Shown here piece after piece: positions 18,387 through 27,331 of a DNA stretch of 64,000 bases. Location: assembly GCA_043810345.1 (NCBI GenBank), contig JBDROF010000049.1, forward strand, positions 1 to 64,000, in the 5' to 3' direction. Position 1 is the first letter of the stretch. Each line of letters opens with the position of its first letter. Origin of the DNA: QYOJ01 sp043810345. Lineage in GTDB: Bacteria; Bacteroidota; Bacteroidia; Bacteroidales; FEN-979. Made by a program: the position numbers and the translations under genes. The notes under the pieces were generated by a model, which worked only from the letters and a program-made list of their open reading frames with translations, searched no databases and had not been told where the DNA came from.

Positions 18387-18953
18387 ATGGCAACAACGGC
18401 AGATATCAGAAATGGACTGGTCATCGATTTCAACAACGACCTTTTTACGGTCGTAGAGTTTCAGCATGTAAAACCCGGCAAAGGAGCCGCTTTTGTGCGT
18501 ACCAAACTGAAGAGTTTGCGTACCGGACGGGTAATTGCAAACACCTTCAACTCAGGCGAAAAAATTGACATTGCACGCGTGGAACGTCGCCGGCATCAGT
18601 ACCTCTTCAAAGACGACACAGGGTACCACTTCATGCATACGGAGACCTTTGAACAGATTCCTGTTCCCCAAGAATTGATCAGCGCACCACAGTTCCTGAA
18701 AGAGGGACAGGAGGTGGAAATTGTCTTTCATGCCGACACGGAAACACCACTTAATTGTGATCTGCCTGCCTATGTGGAGCTTGCGATCACCTACACTGAA
18801 CCCGGACTTCGTGGAAATACGGCCACCAATGCCATGAAAGATGCAACACTGGAGACCGGCGCCGTCGTGAAGGTCCCCCTCTTCATCGATACCGGAGAGA
18901 TCATCCGAGTCGACACCCGCACCGGCGAATACGGTGAACGGGTCAAGGCATAG
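18387..18953 (+). CDS. efp: Translation elongation factor P
   Basis: EF-P (188 residues from the ATG at 18387) relieves ribosome stalling at proline runs. It begins MATTADIRNGLVIDFNNDLF and has the modified-lysine loop HVKPGKGAAF (Lys about residue 33), the TFNSGEKID segment, the middle OB domain and the C-terminal ERVKA end. Length and domain order are those of normal EF-P. It has its own promoter and is a stand-alone gene between the polysaccharide block and the second lpxD. A heptamer array begins immediately after its stop. Confidence 0.97.
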   Translation: MATTADIRNGLVIDFNNDLFTVVEFQHVKPGKGAAFVRTKLKSLRTGRVIANTFNSGEKIDIARVERRRHQYLFKDDTGYHFMHTETFEQIPVPQELISAPQFLKEGQEVEIVFHADTETPLNCDLPAYVELAITYTEPGLRGNTATNAMKDATLETGAVVKVPLFIDTGEIIRVDTRTGEYGERVKA

Positions 18954-19019
18954 TTCAATTACGAATTACGAATTACGAATTACAAATTTCCTATTGACCT
19001 AATGACCTAATGACCAATT
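18954..19019. repeat. Heptamer then octamer array after efp
   Basis: Six 7-nt units (ACGAATT and variants, 18954-18995) pass directly into three 8-nt units (GACCTAAT and a variant, 18996-19019). It starts on the base after the efp stop and ends 13 nt before the next start. Confidence 0.85.
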
Positions 19020-19032
19020 CCCTAATCCCTTT

Positions 19033-19950
19033 ATGAAACTCCCCCAATCCATCACCGTCAAAGATCTCGCCAGCTCCCTCTGTGCGCGATTCATCGGGGA
19101 TCCGGATCACGTCGTGAGCGGCATCAACGAGATTCATATGGTCGAAGAGGGGGATCTGACCTTTGTGGACCACCCCAAATATTACGGCCGGGCTCTCTCC
19201 TCTAAAGCCACCACCATCCTGATCAACAAAGAGATGGAATGCCCTGAAGGAAAGGCTCTGATCATCTCCGAACGACCCTTTGACGACTATGTCTCCCTGA
19301 CCATCCGGTATCGTCCCTTTGAAGCCGCAACAGCCATGGTAAATTCCACTGCCATCATCGGCGAAGGCACGGTGATCCAACCCGGAGCTTTTATAGGAAA
19401 CCACGTTACGATCGGGAAAAACTGCCTGATCCACGCTAATGCGAGCATTTACGATCATTCGGTGATAGGCAATCAGGTCATCATCCACTCTGGTGCGGTG
19501 ATCGGCGCTGACGCCTACTATTTCCAGCGTCGCCCGGAAGAATGGAAAAAACTGGAGTCATGCGGCAGGACGGTGCTGGAAGATCACGTAGAGATCGGGG
19601 CTCTCACTTCCATCGACAAAGGCGTTTCCGGCGATACCATCATCTCTTTTGGAAGCAAAATTGATAACCATGTACAGATCGGCCACGACACCTTCGTCGG
19701 ACGCAACTGCCTGATAGCTGCACATTGCGCCATCGCCGGTGTCACCCGTATTGAGGACGATGTAATCCTCTGGGCCCGGGTCTCGGTCAACAAAGACCTC
19801 GTGATCGGCAAAGGAGCCATCGTTTACGCCATGTCGGGCGTTGGCAAATCTCTTCCGGGCGGCAAAACCTATTGGGGCGTACCCGCCGAAGAAGCCCGCA
19901 AGAAGTGGAAGGAGCTTGCGAAGCTGAAACGACTTATTCAAGATTTGTAA
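19033..19950 (+). CDS. LpxD-like UDP-3-O-acylglucosamine N-acyltransferase, second copy
   Basis: A 305-residue left-handed beta-helix protein with an LpxD N-terminal domain (residues 1-100), many hexapeptide repeats (for example IIGEGTVIQPGAFIGNHVTI) and a C-terminal helix ending KWKELAKLKRLIQ. HVQIGHDTFVG supplies a candidate catalytic His corresponding to the AHN His of LpxD. It probably adds an acyl chain to an amino sugar, either in lipid A or another surface glycan. A bona fide LpxD sits in the lipid A operon at 22759-23805, so this is a paralogue. Its 3' end overlaps the convergent ABC gene by 13 bp. Confidence 0.88.
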   Translation: MKLPQSITVKDLASSLCARFIGDPDHVVSGINEIHMVEEGDLTFVDHPKYYGRALSSKATTILINKEMECPEGKALIISERPFDDYVSLTIRYRPFEAATAMVNSTAIIGEGTVIQPGAFIGNHVTIGKNCLIHANASIYDHSVIGNQVIIHSGAVIGADAYYFQRRPEEWKKLESCGRTVLEDHVEIGALTSIDKGVSGDTIISFGSKIDNHVQIGHDTFVGRNCLIAAHCAIAGVTRIEDDVILWARVSVNKDLVIGKGAIVYAMSGVGKSLPGGKTYWGVPAEEARKKWKELAKLKRLIQDL

Positions 19951-20561
19951 TCCTCCACCCTGACCTCTCTTCTACAAAACCCGCTCTCCGCCTGTTGCAT
20001 ATTGGAACACACGAGGATAGTGCGGTCTCGGGCATGGTTGCCGATCAGTTGAAGATAAAAGTCGATCCCGCCTTTGTCAAGGTTGGTGGTAGGCTCATCG
20101 AGGAAGAGAAGAGGGGTGTCACTAAGGAGGGCACATACCAGCTTCACACGCTGCTTCATGCCGGAGGAGTATTTGAGGATAGGTTTGGTTCTTGCCTGGG
20201 AGAAAGCAAGTAGGTCAATGATCTTCGGAATGGTGAAGCCGTCGACCAGTGGCTTGAATGAGAAATGAAACTCCAGCATCTCCTGCAGGGTGAACTCTTC
20301 AATCAGCTCCTGGTAGGGGGCAACCAGCGAAAGGTGGCGGAAGATCTCCGTGTCGGGGATCCTCTTCCCGTCCTGAAGATATTCGATGGTACCTGCTGTA
20401 GGGTAAATGTTGCCGGCAATGACCTGCAAAAGGGTCGATTTCCCTGATCCGTTCCGTCCGGTAATCACCGTTCTCTCTCCCGCCTCAAACGCGGCAGTCA
20501 GGTTCCGGAAGATCCACTCAGTATTGAATTTCTTGCCAATCCCGTTCAGGGTGATCGTCAT
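19938..20561 (-). CDS. ABC transporter ATP-binding protein
   Basis: A 207-residue stand-alone nucleotide-binding domain with Walker A GRNGSGKST (about residues 35-43), the signature YSSGMKQRV (about 132-140) and Walker B LLFLDEPT (about 152-159). It is the last gene of the lipid A operon, 12 bp after lpxA. No permease is in the window, so the partner must be encoded elsewhere. Export of an envelope component is plausible but the cargo is not readable. Confidence 0.93.
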   Translation of the reverse strand: MTITLNGIGKKFNTEWIFRNLTAAFEAGERTVITGRNGSGKSTLLQVIAGNIYPTAGTIEYLQDGKRIPDTEIFRHLSLVAPYQELIEEFTLQEMLEFHFSFKPLVDGFTIPKIIDLLAFSQARTKPILKYSSGMKQRVKLVCALLSDTPLLFLDEPTTNLDKGGIDFYLQLIGNHARDRTILVCSNMQQAESGFCRREVRVEDYKS

Positions 20562-20573
20562 GCCGGAGGGATT

Positions 20574-21368
20574 TTACTTTTCGCGGTTGTTTTTCCCGAA
20601 TCCTTTCATGATGCCCCGACTGGAGTTGGCGATGAAGCTGAGGATCTCATCCCGCTCGGGGGTTGCCGGCACGTTGGCTTCGATGATCTCCACCGCCCTG
20701 GAGACGTTATATCCACGCAGGTAAATGGATCTGTAGATATCCTGGATGTGGTTGATCTGTTCGGTGGTGAAACCACGGCGACGCAATCCTATGGAGTTCA
20801 CGCCTACATAGGAGATCGGTTCTCGGGCAGCCTTGGTGTAAGGTGGAACATCTTTCCGTACCAGGGAGCCACCGGAGATCATGGTATGTACACCGATATG
20901 CGAAAACTGATGTACGGCTGCCATCCCGCCGATGATAGCCCAGTCGTCTATCTCGATATGGCCGGCCAGGTTAGTGGCGTTCCCCAGCACCACGTTCTTA
21001 CCAATGATGCAGTCGTGAGCGATGTGGACGTAGGCCATCAGCAGGGTATTGTCCCCGATCACAGTTTCGTTGCTGGCTTTGGTGCCGCGGTTGACGGTAA
21101 CATATTCACGGATCGTGACATTATCGCCGATCTTGACGATGGTCTCCTCCCCGGCAAATTTGAGGTCCTGCGGGATCGCAGAGATCACGGCCCCCGGAAA
21201 GATCCGGCAGTTCTTGCCGATCCGGGCCCCCTCCATGATGGTGACGTTGGACCCGATCCAGGTTCCCTCCTGGATCTCCACGTTTTTGTCGATCGTAACA
21301 AAGGGTTCAATCACCACATTAGGCGCCAGTCGGGCCTGCGGGTGGACATATGCTAAGGGTTGAATCAT
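20574..21368 (-). CDS. lpxA: Acyl-ACP--UDP-N-acetylglucosamine O-acyltransferase
   Basis: LpxA (264 residues) carries out the first step of lipid A synthesis. The protein is a hexapeptide-repeat trimer subunit with the catalytic His in YVHIAHDCIIGKNVVLGNATNLAGH (His about residue 123-125), QFSHIGVHTMISGGSLVRKDVPPYTKAAREP and a C-terminal helical domain with RRRGFTTEQINHIQDIYRSIYLRG. Length is standard. It lies 6 bp after lpxC-fabZ and 12 bp before the ABC gene. Confidence 0.97.
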   Translation of the reverse strand: MIQPLAYVHPQARLAPNVVIEPFVTIDKNVEIQEGTWIGSNVTIMEGARIGKNCRIFPGAVISAIPQDLKFAGEETIVKIGDNVTIREYVTVNRGTKASNETVIGDNTLLMAYVHIAHDCIIGKNVVLGNATNLAGHIEIDDWAIIGGMAAVHQFSHIGVHTMISGGSLVRKDVPPYTKAAREPISYVGVNSIGLRRRGFTTEQINHIQDIYRSIYLRGYNVSRAVEIIEANVPATPERDEILSFIANSSRGIMKGFGKNNREK

Positions 21369-21374
21369 TGGCTG

Positions 21375-22766
21375 CTATTTACGGGTGATCTGCGCCATCA
21401 TAACTGCTTCCATCACCACCTTCTGTCCCACGTAAGCGATCCCGTGCATAGAGATCAGCCCGCGACGGATAGGGGCGTTAAGCTGGCTGTAGAAGACAAC
21501 GGTGTCTCCGGGTATAACTTTGTGCCTGAATTTGACACTCTCAATCTTAACGAAGTAGGTGGTATAATTTTGCGGGTCATCTACTGTATTTAGTACCAGA
21601 ATACCTCCGGTTTGCGCCATGGCCTCCACCAGGATGACACCAGGCATCACCGGTTCGCCGGGAAAGTGTCCCACGAAGAAGGATTCATTCATCGTCACAT
21701 TCTTCAGTCCAACCACATAATCGTTGCCCATCTCAAGGATCCGGTCGATGAAGAGGAATGGAGGGCGGTGGGGAAGAAGCTGCTGGATTTGAGTAATATC
21801 ATAGAGGGGCGTCTTGTTCAGGTCGAAGGTGTGGGTCGATTCACTCTTGCGCGACTTCCGGCTCTGGTTCTTGATCAACCGGGCAAACTGAATGTTTGAG
21901 AGATGCCCGGGACGGGTGGCAATGATGTGGGCTTTGATCGGCATCCCAACCAGCGCCAGGTCTCCCATCAAATCCAACAGCTTGTGGCGTGCTGGTTCGT
22001 TAGAGAAGAGCAGCTCCACGTTGTTGAGGATCCCTTCTTGTAGCACCTCCACCCGGGGTTTGTTGAAGATCTTGGCCAGATGATCCAGCTCATCCCGGGA
22101 GATCAGCCTGTCGACAAACACGATGGCATTGTTCAAATCTCCTCCCTTGATCAGGTTGTTGTTGAGAAGGTACTCCAGTTCATGAAGGAAGACAAAGGTA
22201 CGGCAGGGAGCGATCTCAGTCCGGAACTGTTTAATATCGCTCAGAATGGCGTTCTGGGCAGTGAGAATCTTCGTCTCGTAGTCGATCATCACGGAGATCT
22301 TGAACTCTTTCGATGGGATGGCAAGGATCTCCACCTTCTTTTCCGGATCGGTGTAAGAAAGGTTAGACTTCAACTCGATGTACCTCTTGAGAGCACGTTG
22401 TTTCACGATACCAGCTTTCAAAAGTTTCTCCACATAAAGCCCGGCACTCCCGTCGAGGATCGGGGGCTCCGACTGGTTGAGCTCTACCAGTACATTGTCA
22501 ATCTCCAGACCGGCTAACGCTGCCATTACGTGTTCCACGGTGTCGATACGCACCCCGTCCTGTTCCAGACTAGTGCCCCGGGAGGTATCAACTACGTTGT
22601 CAATATCGGCATCCACCAGCACCCCGGAGGTTAAATCGGTTCGGGTAAACTTGAAGCCGTAGTTTTCCGGTGCTGGTTTGAAAGTCAGCGTCACCTGCTT
22701 TCCCGTATGCAGTCCAACTCCTTCAATACTGACGGAATGCTTGAGGGTCTTTTGTTTTTCACTCAT
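21375..22766 (-). CDS. lpxC-fabZ: Bifunctional LpxC deacetylase / FabZ dehydratase
   Basis: A 463-residue fusion found throughout Bacteroidota. Residues 1-300 are LpxC (UDP-3-O-acyl-GlcNAc deacetylase): zinc ligand in EHVMAALAGLEIDN (His about 79) and HKLLDLMGDLALVG (His and Asp), plus GRPGH-like TRPGHLSN. Residues about 320-463 are FabZ (3-hydroxyacyl-ACP dehydratase): LLPHRPPFLFIDRI and the catalytic GHFPGEPVMPGVILVEAMAQ. The fusion joins lipid A commitment to the fatty acid dehydratase competing for the same hydroxyacyl-ACP. Its start overlaps the end of lpxD by 8 bp, indicating translational coupling. Confidence 0.98.
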   Translation of the reverse strand: MSEKQKTLKHSVSIEGVGLHTGKQVTLTFKPAPENYGFKFTRTDLTSGVLVDADIDNVVDTSRGTSLEQDGVRIDTVEHVMAALAGLEIDNVLVELNQSEPPILDGSAGLYVEKLLKAGIVKQRALKRYIELKSNLSYTDPEKKVEILAIPSKEFKISVMIDYETKILTAQNAILSDIKQFRTEIAPCRTFVFLHELEYLLNNNLIKGGDLNNAIVFVDRLISRDELDHLAKIFNKPRVEVLQEGILNNVELLFSNEPARHKLLDLMGDLALVGMPIKAHIIATRPGHLSNIQFARLIKNQSRKSRKSESTHTFDLNKTPLYDITQIQQLLPHRPPFLFIDRILEMGNDYVVGLKNVTMNESFFVGHFPGEPVMPGVILVEAMAQTGGILVLNTVDDPQNYTTYFVKIESVKFRHKVIPGDTVVFYSQLNAPIRRGLISMHGIAYVGQKVVMEAVMMAQITRK

Positions 22767-23805
22767 CTGGCGTCAACTTTTTAACTTGTTTTTCCAAGGC
22801 ATTCAGTTGTTTGACGATGTCGTCTAGGTTTCTCCAGTGTACGTAATTTCTCCGGGCTTTGGAGATATCGATTGCGGGAGCGCCAAAGACGATCGCACCC
22901 TCCTGGGTGAGGCTGTTCTCCACTCCTGAGCGGGCGCCGATCTTCACATTATCGGCCACCACGATGTGCCCAACTAAACCAACCTGGCCTCCTACCATAC
23001 AGTTCTTTCCGAATTTGACCGAACCAGATAATCCACTCTGCGCGGCAATCACCGTATTCTCCCCGATCTCCACGTTGTGGGCGATCTGGATCAGGTTATC
23101 AAGCTTCACCCCACGGCGCAGGATGGTCGACCCGATGGTAGCGCGGTCGACGGTGGTGTTGGCTCCTACCTCCACATTGTCTTCCAGGATCACATTCCCT
23201 ATCTGGGGTACCTTACGTAAGTTCTTGTCGTCCTGGGGTGCAAAACCGAAGCCGTCGCTCCCGATTACAGCACCTCCGTGGATGGTGCAGTTGTTCCCGA
23301 TCAGGCAGTCGCGATAGATCCGGACACCCGGGTAAAGAACCGTTCCGTTGCCAACCCGGACGTTGTCGCCGATGTACACCTGTGGATAGATCTGAACCCC
23401 GTTGCCGATTTCAACTCCTTCCCCCAGGTAGGCAAACTCTCCGATGTAGAGGTCGTTGCCCAGCTTTGCGGAAGGTGAAACAAACGACTGCGGTGATACC
23501 CCTGATTTTTGTTCGGTCATGCTGGCATGGATCTCCAAAACCCTGGCAAACGCACTGTAAGGATCTTCCACACGGATCAGGGTCAGCCCTTCAGGCAGGG
23601 GTTTGCTGGGCGTAAAACTCCTCTTCACGATAGCCAGGGAAGCCCCTGTCGTGTATATGTAATGCGTGTAAACAGGATTGGCCAGAAAGGTGAGGGTGCC
23701 GGGAATTCCCTCCTCGATCTTTGACAGGTTCGACACTGTCACCTCCGGGTTTCCCTCAATAGTGCCTCCCAGCAGTTCGGCAATCTTTCGGGCAGAGAAT
23801 TCCAT
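22759..23805 (-). CDS. lpxD: UDP-3-O-acylglucosamine N-acyltransferase
   Basis: LpxD (348 residues) adds the second hydroxyacyl chain in lipid A synthesis. The N-terminal uridine-binding domain (1-100: FSARKIAELLGGTIEGNPEV), the hexapeptide beta-helix, FGFAPQ (acceptor site) and the catalytic His in LIQIAHNVEIGENTVIAAQSG are present. It heads the tight lpxD / lpxC-fabZ / lpxA / ABC series. 93 bp separate it from the HD gene; no perfect TAnnTTTG box is seen there. Confidence 0.97.
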   Translation of the reverse strand: MEFSARKIAELLGGTIEGNPEVTVSNLSKIEEGIPGTLTFLANPVYTHYIYTTGASLAIVKRSFTPSKPLPEGLTLIRVEDPYSAFARVLEIHASMTEQKSGVSPQSFVSPSAKLGNDLYIGEFAYLGEGVEIGNGVQIYPQVYIGDNVRVGNGTVLYPGVRIYRDCLIGNNCTIHGGAVIGSDGFGFAPQDDKNLRKVPQIGNVILEDNVEVGANTTVDRATIGSTILRRGVKLDNLIQIAHNVEIGENTVIAAQSGLSGSVKFGKNCMVGGQVGLVGHIVVADNVKIGARSGVENSLTQEGAIVFGAPAIDISKARRNYVHWRNLDDIVKQLNALEKQVKKLTPDE

Positions 23806-23898
23806 TTAACTTGATTTAGAGGTTCTTACTTTAAGAAAAAGTCCCGCAAGTTACCAAATATTTCAACATCGGGTGCATTTTTTTTTGTAACACAATGG

Positions 23899-25059
23899 CT
23901 ACTTTGTCATTAGCTCTTTGGGATAGGAGAGGAGATACTTTTGTGTAGGCGTAGAGAGAATCGAAATATTCAGCTGGTCAGAAGCTTTCGACACATCAAG
24001 CAACTCTCCTTCGCGAGTCCGGATCTTGATCCGGTCGTGGTCAGGATTGTAGGCGTTGTTGTATACCGGCTCCTCTGTGACGATGTAATCCGTCTCCTCT
24101 TCCGTGATCCCGAAAGTACGGACCACAGCCTCCCTGATATTGGCCACATGAGCGGGATTGAATGGTTTGTTCCGAAGCTCGGCACGGAAAAGATGTCGGT
24201 TTACGAGACGGTGGGAGAGGAAGGACAAGATGGGATCGGAGTTCGTGCTCCACACCTTCATGGCGGTAAAAATATCGAAGTCGTCAAGCTGCGAGAAAGT
24301 ATCCAGGCAATCCTCCTTGCAGAGCACCTCTTTCCCCTTCACCGGATCCTGAAGGAAGCGTTTCAACGGAGGGGTGGCAAAGAGATCCACACCTTGCTCC
24401 CCCAGGAACTTGGAGCGACGAAGGATGTTGGAAAGCATGAAATCAGCAGCCAGCACTGTCTTATGGAGATAGACCTGCCAATACATCAACCGGCGGGCCA
24501 GGATGAACTTTTCGATCGAGTAGATCCCCTTCTCCTCCACCACCAGCTCATCATCTACCACCGTCAGCATGTTGATGATCCGGTCGGTATTGATCACCCC
24601 TTCGGCCACACCTGTAAAGAAGCTGTCACGCGACAGGTAGTCGAGCCGGTCCATGTCAAGCTGGCTCGCAACAAGCTGGTGCAGGAATTTCTTGGAATAG
24701 GTATCGGTAAAGATGCGGATGGCCATATCCAGCGCCCCGGCAAACTGCTTGTTTAGCCGTTCCATAAAAAGCAGCGAGATCTCTTCGTGTGAGATACCTG
24801 TGACGATCGAACGTTCCAGCGTGTGGGAGTATGGTCCGTGCCCGATGTCGTGTAACAGGATCGCCAGCCAGGCCCCCTGCTCCTCCTCGCGTGTGATCTC
24901 AACCCCTTTTTCCCGCAGAACAGTAATCGCCTGTTTCATCAGAAAGAGGCATCCCAGAGCATGCTGAAAACGGGTATGGGTAGCTGATGGGTAAACGTAT
25001 TCGGTCAGCCCGAGTTGCCGGATCCGGCGGAGCCGCTGAAACCAGGGGTGCTCCATCAC
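23899..25059 (-). CDS. HD-domain phosphohydrolase (dGTPase-like family)
   Basis: From the GTG at 25057-25059 the frame gives 386 residues. The HD-superfamily metal motif is clear: THTRFQHALGC (His), then LLHDIGHGPYSHTLE (HD), and DMDRLDYLSRDSFFTG. Members are nucleotide phosphohydrolases or HD proteins of unknown substrate. Similarity to the family continues upstream of the GTG in the same frame: residues ending KKKNINDPIYGFITIP followed by DEFLFDV are encoded back to about 25128, but no ATG, GTG or TTG occurs before the in-frame stop at 25165-25167. The true start may therefore be an ATC codon at 25129-25134, or the sequence may contain an error. It lies upstream of lpxD on the same strand. 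Confidence 0.88.
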   Translation of the reverse strand: MMEHPWFQRLRRIRQLGLTEYVYPSATHTRFQHALGCLFLMKQAITVLREKGVEITREEEQGAWLAILLHDIGHGPYSHTLERSIVTGISHEEISLLFMERLNKQFAGALDMAIRIFTDTYSKKFLHQLVASQLDMDRLDYLSRDSFFTGVAEGVINTDRIINMLTVVDDELVVEEKGIYSIEKFILARRLMYWQVYLHKTVLAADFMLSNILRRSKFLGEQGVDLFATPPLKRFLQDPVKGKEVLCKEDCLDTFSQLDDFDIFTAMKVWSTNSDPILSFLSHRLVNRHLFRAELRNKPFNPAHVANIREAVVRTFGITEEETDYIVTEEPVYNNAYNPDHDRIKIRTREGELLDVSKASDQLNISILSTPTQKYLLSYPKELMTK

Positions 25060-25140
25060 ATCAAAGAGGAATTCGTCGGGGATGGTGATGAACCCGTAGA
25101 TGGGATCGTTGATGTTTTTCTTTTTGTTGATGATTTCGGG

Positions 25141-25148
25141 TACCTTTG
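25141..25148 (+). promoter_or_regulatory. Candidate -7 box (TACCTTTG) for porX
   Basis: Exact TAnnTTTG match, which would give a leader of about 75 nt before porX. A second exact box on the other strand (TACTTTTG read on minus, 25213-25220) could serve the HD gene. The -33 elements are poor for both. Confidence 0.4.
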
Positions 25149-25229
25149 TTAAAGAAACGTAAAATTACGGCTCCTGGGCAATAAAAAACCGAATCGGGCA
25201 TTAAAGTTTAGACAAAAGTACAGAGAACC

Positions 25230-26783
25230 ATGGAGAAGATAACAATTTTGTGGGTGGATGATGAGATTGATCTGTTGAAACCTCACCTCCTCTTCCTCAA
25301 CGAGAAGGGATACACTGTTCATACTGCCAACAACGGGCATGATGCGCTGGAATTGCTGGATGACCATAATTTCGATATCATCTTCCTCGACGAACAGATG
25401 CCGGGCATGTCGGGTATCGAAACATTGGAGAAGATCAAGAACCGAACCACCAACCTCCCGGTAGTAATGATCACCAAGAGCGAGGAGGAGTCGATCATGG
25501 AAGAGGCCATCGGAAGCAACATCGCCGATTACCTCATCAAGCCGGTCAACCCCAACCAGATCCTCCTGTCCCTGAAGAAAACCCTGGAAAATAAAAAGAT
25601 CGTAAGCGAAAAGACCAGCTTCCAGTATCAGCAGGAGTTTCGAAACATCGGGATGGAGATCAGCAACCGGCTGAATTTTGAAGAGTGGGCCGATATTTAT
25701 AAAAAGATCACTGGCTGGGAACTGAAACTGGAACGGTCGCAGGACGAGGGGATGAACCAGGTCCTCCACATGCAAAAGACAGAAGCGAACCAGATCTTCT
25801 GCAAGTTCGTGGAGAAAAATTACCTGGGTTGGATCCATGGTAAAACCAGTGACCGGCCAATCCAGTCGCACACCCTCATCAAGGATTGTATCTTCCCTCT
25901 CCTCCAGGATACTCGTCCCACCTTTGTGATCCTGATCGACAACCTTCGGTGGGATCAGTGGAAGGTGCTGCAGCCCGTTATCGAAGAGGGTTTCCGGGTA
26001 GAAAAAGAGGAGATCTACTACAGCATCCTTCCTACCACTACGCAGTATGCTCGCAATTCGCTGTTTTCGGGCCTGCTGCCTACCGAGATCGAGAAAAAAT
26101 ATCCCAAATACTGGGTCAACGAAGATGAGGAGGGAACTAAAAATAACTACGAAGCGGAACTGCTTGGTGAGCTCCTGAAGCGATATGGGCGCGATATAAA
26201 ACACTCCTACTACAAAGTGCTGAACATGACTTATGGCAAGAAACTGGTCGAGCTCATGCCCAACCTGATGATCAACAAGCTCAACTTCATCGTTTACAAC
26301 TTCGTGGATATGCTTTCGCACGCCCGTACCGAAATGGAGATCATCCGGGAACTTGCCAGCGACGACGGTGCCTACCGCTCCCTCACCCTCTCGTGGTTCA
26401 ACCACAGCCCACTGCTGGATATCATCCGGTACCTGGCTGATAAAGAGGTGAACCTGGTCATCACAACCGATCATGGTTCCATCCGGGTCAGCAACCCGGT
26501 AAAGATCCTGGGCGATCGAAACACCAACACCAATCTACGCTATAAAACCGGCAAAACGCTGAAATACGAACGCAACGAGGTGTTCGAGATCAGGAACCCT
26601 GCCGACGCCTACCTGCCCCGCGTTAATGTGAGCTCCTCTTTCGCCTTTTGCCGCAACGATGACTTCTTTGCCTATCCCAACAACTACAACCATTACGTAA
26701 ACTACTACAAAGACACCTTCCAGCACGGCGGCATCTCAATGGAGGAGATGCTGGTGCCGTTTGTGATACTCAGAAACAGATAA
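25230..26783 (+). CDS. porX: PorX: response regulator with PglZ domain, T9SS regulator
   Basis: The 517-residue protein has a receiver domain (1-120: WVDDEID acidic pocket, phospho-acceptor Asp54 in IIFLDEQMPGMSG, Lys in LIKPVNP) joined to a C-terminal PglZ/alkaline-phosphatase-superfamily domain (about 210-515: FVILIDNLRWDQWK, TTDHGSIRV metal site). This is the architecture of PorX, which together with PorY controls type IX secretion genes in Porphyromonas and other Bacteroidota and has nucleotide phosphodiesterase-type activity. The T9SS tails on the C10 peptidases in this window agree with a working T9SS. It is followed by a 19-nt repeat array directly after the stop. Confidence 0.95.
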   Translation: MEKITILWVDDEIDLLKPHLLFLNEKGYTVHTANNGHDALELLDDHNFDIIFLDEQMPGMSGIETLEKIKNRTTNLPVVMITKSEEESIMEEAIGSNIADYLIKPVNPNQILLSLKKTLENKKIVSEKTSFQYQQEFRNIGMEISNRLNFEEWADIYKKITGWELKLERSQDEGMNQVLHMQKTEANQIFCKFVEKNYLGWIHGKTSDRPIQSHTLIKDCIFPLLQDTRPTFVILIDNLRWDQWKVLQPVIEEGFRVEKEEIYYSILPTTTQYARNSLFSGLLPTEIEKKYPKYWVNEDEEGTKNNYEAELLGELLKRYGRDIKHSYYKVLNMTYGKKLVELMPNLMINKLNFIVYNFVDMLSHARTEMEIIRELASDDGAYRSLTLSWFNHSPLLDIIRYLADKEVNLVITTDHGSIRVSNPVKILGDRNTNTNLRYKTGKTLKYERNEVFEIRNPADAYLPRVNVSSSFAFCRNDDFFAYPNNYNHYVNYYKDTFQHGGISMEEMLVPFVILRNR

Positions 26784-26860
26784 GCGTCATTGCACATCAT
26801 TGCCATCATTGCGCATCATTGCCATCATTGCGCATCATTGCCATCATTGCCATCATTGAC
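26784..26860. repeat. 19-nt repeat array, copy B
   Basis: Begins on the base after the porX stop. About three and a half units of ATCATTGCGCATCATTGCC plus two half units. Relative to porX it is inverted compared with the copies after purD and aroA. Confidence 0.92.
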
Positions 26861-26903
26861 ATAGTGTAAATTTTTGTTAATTTCGAAGCGGTTCATTACC
26901 CTC

Positions 26904-27317
26904 ATGAATTCTAAGACCTTCAAAATCAAATCCGAAACCGAACTCCCCCGGGTCGCCAGGAAACTACTCACCATATACCCCGGTCACCGGATATTTGCTT
27001 TCTATGGCGCTATGGGAGCAGGAAAGACCACTTTCATCCAGGCTTTGTGCAGGGAACTGGGTGTGGAGGATCAAGCGTTGAGCCCTTCCTTCGCTATCAT
27101 CAACGAATACCACACTTACGAAGATGCACCTGTCTATCACATGGACTTTTACCGCATCAGCAAACTGGAAGAGGTGTATGACATCGGCTATGAAGAGTAC
27201 CTGTTCAGTGGTCACTACTGTTTCCTTGAATGGCCCGAACTGATCGAAGAGCTCCTGCCTGAAGAAACCGTCCGGGTTACCATCACCGGAACTACTTCAC
27301 GAACGATCCATTTCTAA
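26904..27317 (+). CDS. tsaE: tRNA t6A modification ATPase TsaE
   Basis: From the ATG at 26904 the protein has 137 residues and starts MNSKTFKIKSETELPRVARK. The Walker A motif GAMGAGKTTF (about 37-46), SPSFAIINEY and FLEWPELIEELLPEE are the hallmarks of TsaE, the ATPase that works with TsaB/TsaD to make the t6A base of ANN-decoding tRNAs. An upstream in-frame ATG at 26874 would add ten residues without similarity. It converges with the cysteine-synthase-family gene with only 14 bp between stops. Confidence 0.94.
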   Translation: MNSKTFKIKSETELPRVARKLLTIYPGHRIFAFYGAMGAGKTTFIQALCRELGVEDQALSPSFAIINEYHTYEDAPVYHMDFYRISKLEEVYDIGYEEYLFSGHYCFLEWPELIEELLPEETVRVTITGTTSRTIHF

Positions 27318-27331
27318 GCTGGGGTCATAAG

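Noticed and set aside
23806..23898. Promoter for lpxD
   Set aside because: Only TAACTTGC and AT-rich words that miss the TAnnTTTG consensus; read-through from the HD gene is equally possible.
25149..26474. 441-residue frame antisense to porX
   Set aside because: It mirrors the PorX gene, has no recognisable domain and no promoter box; porX is well supported on the other strand.
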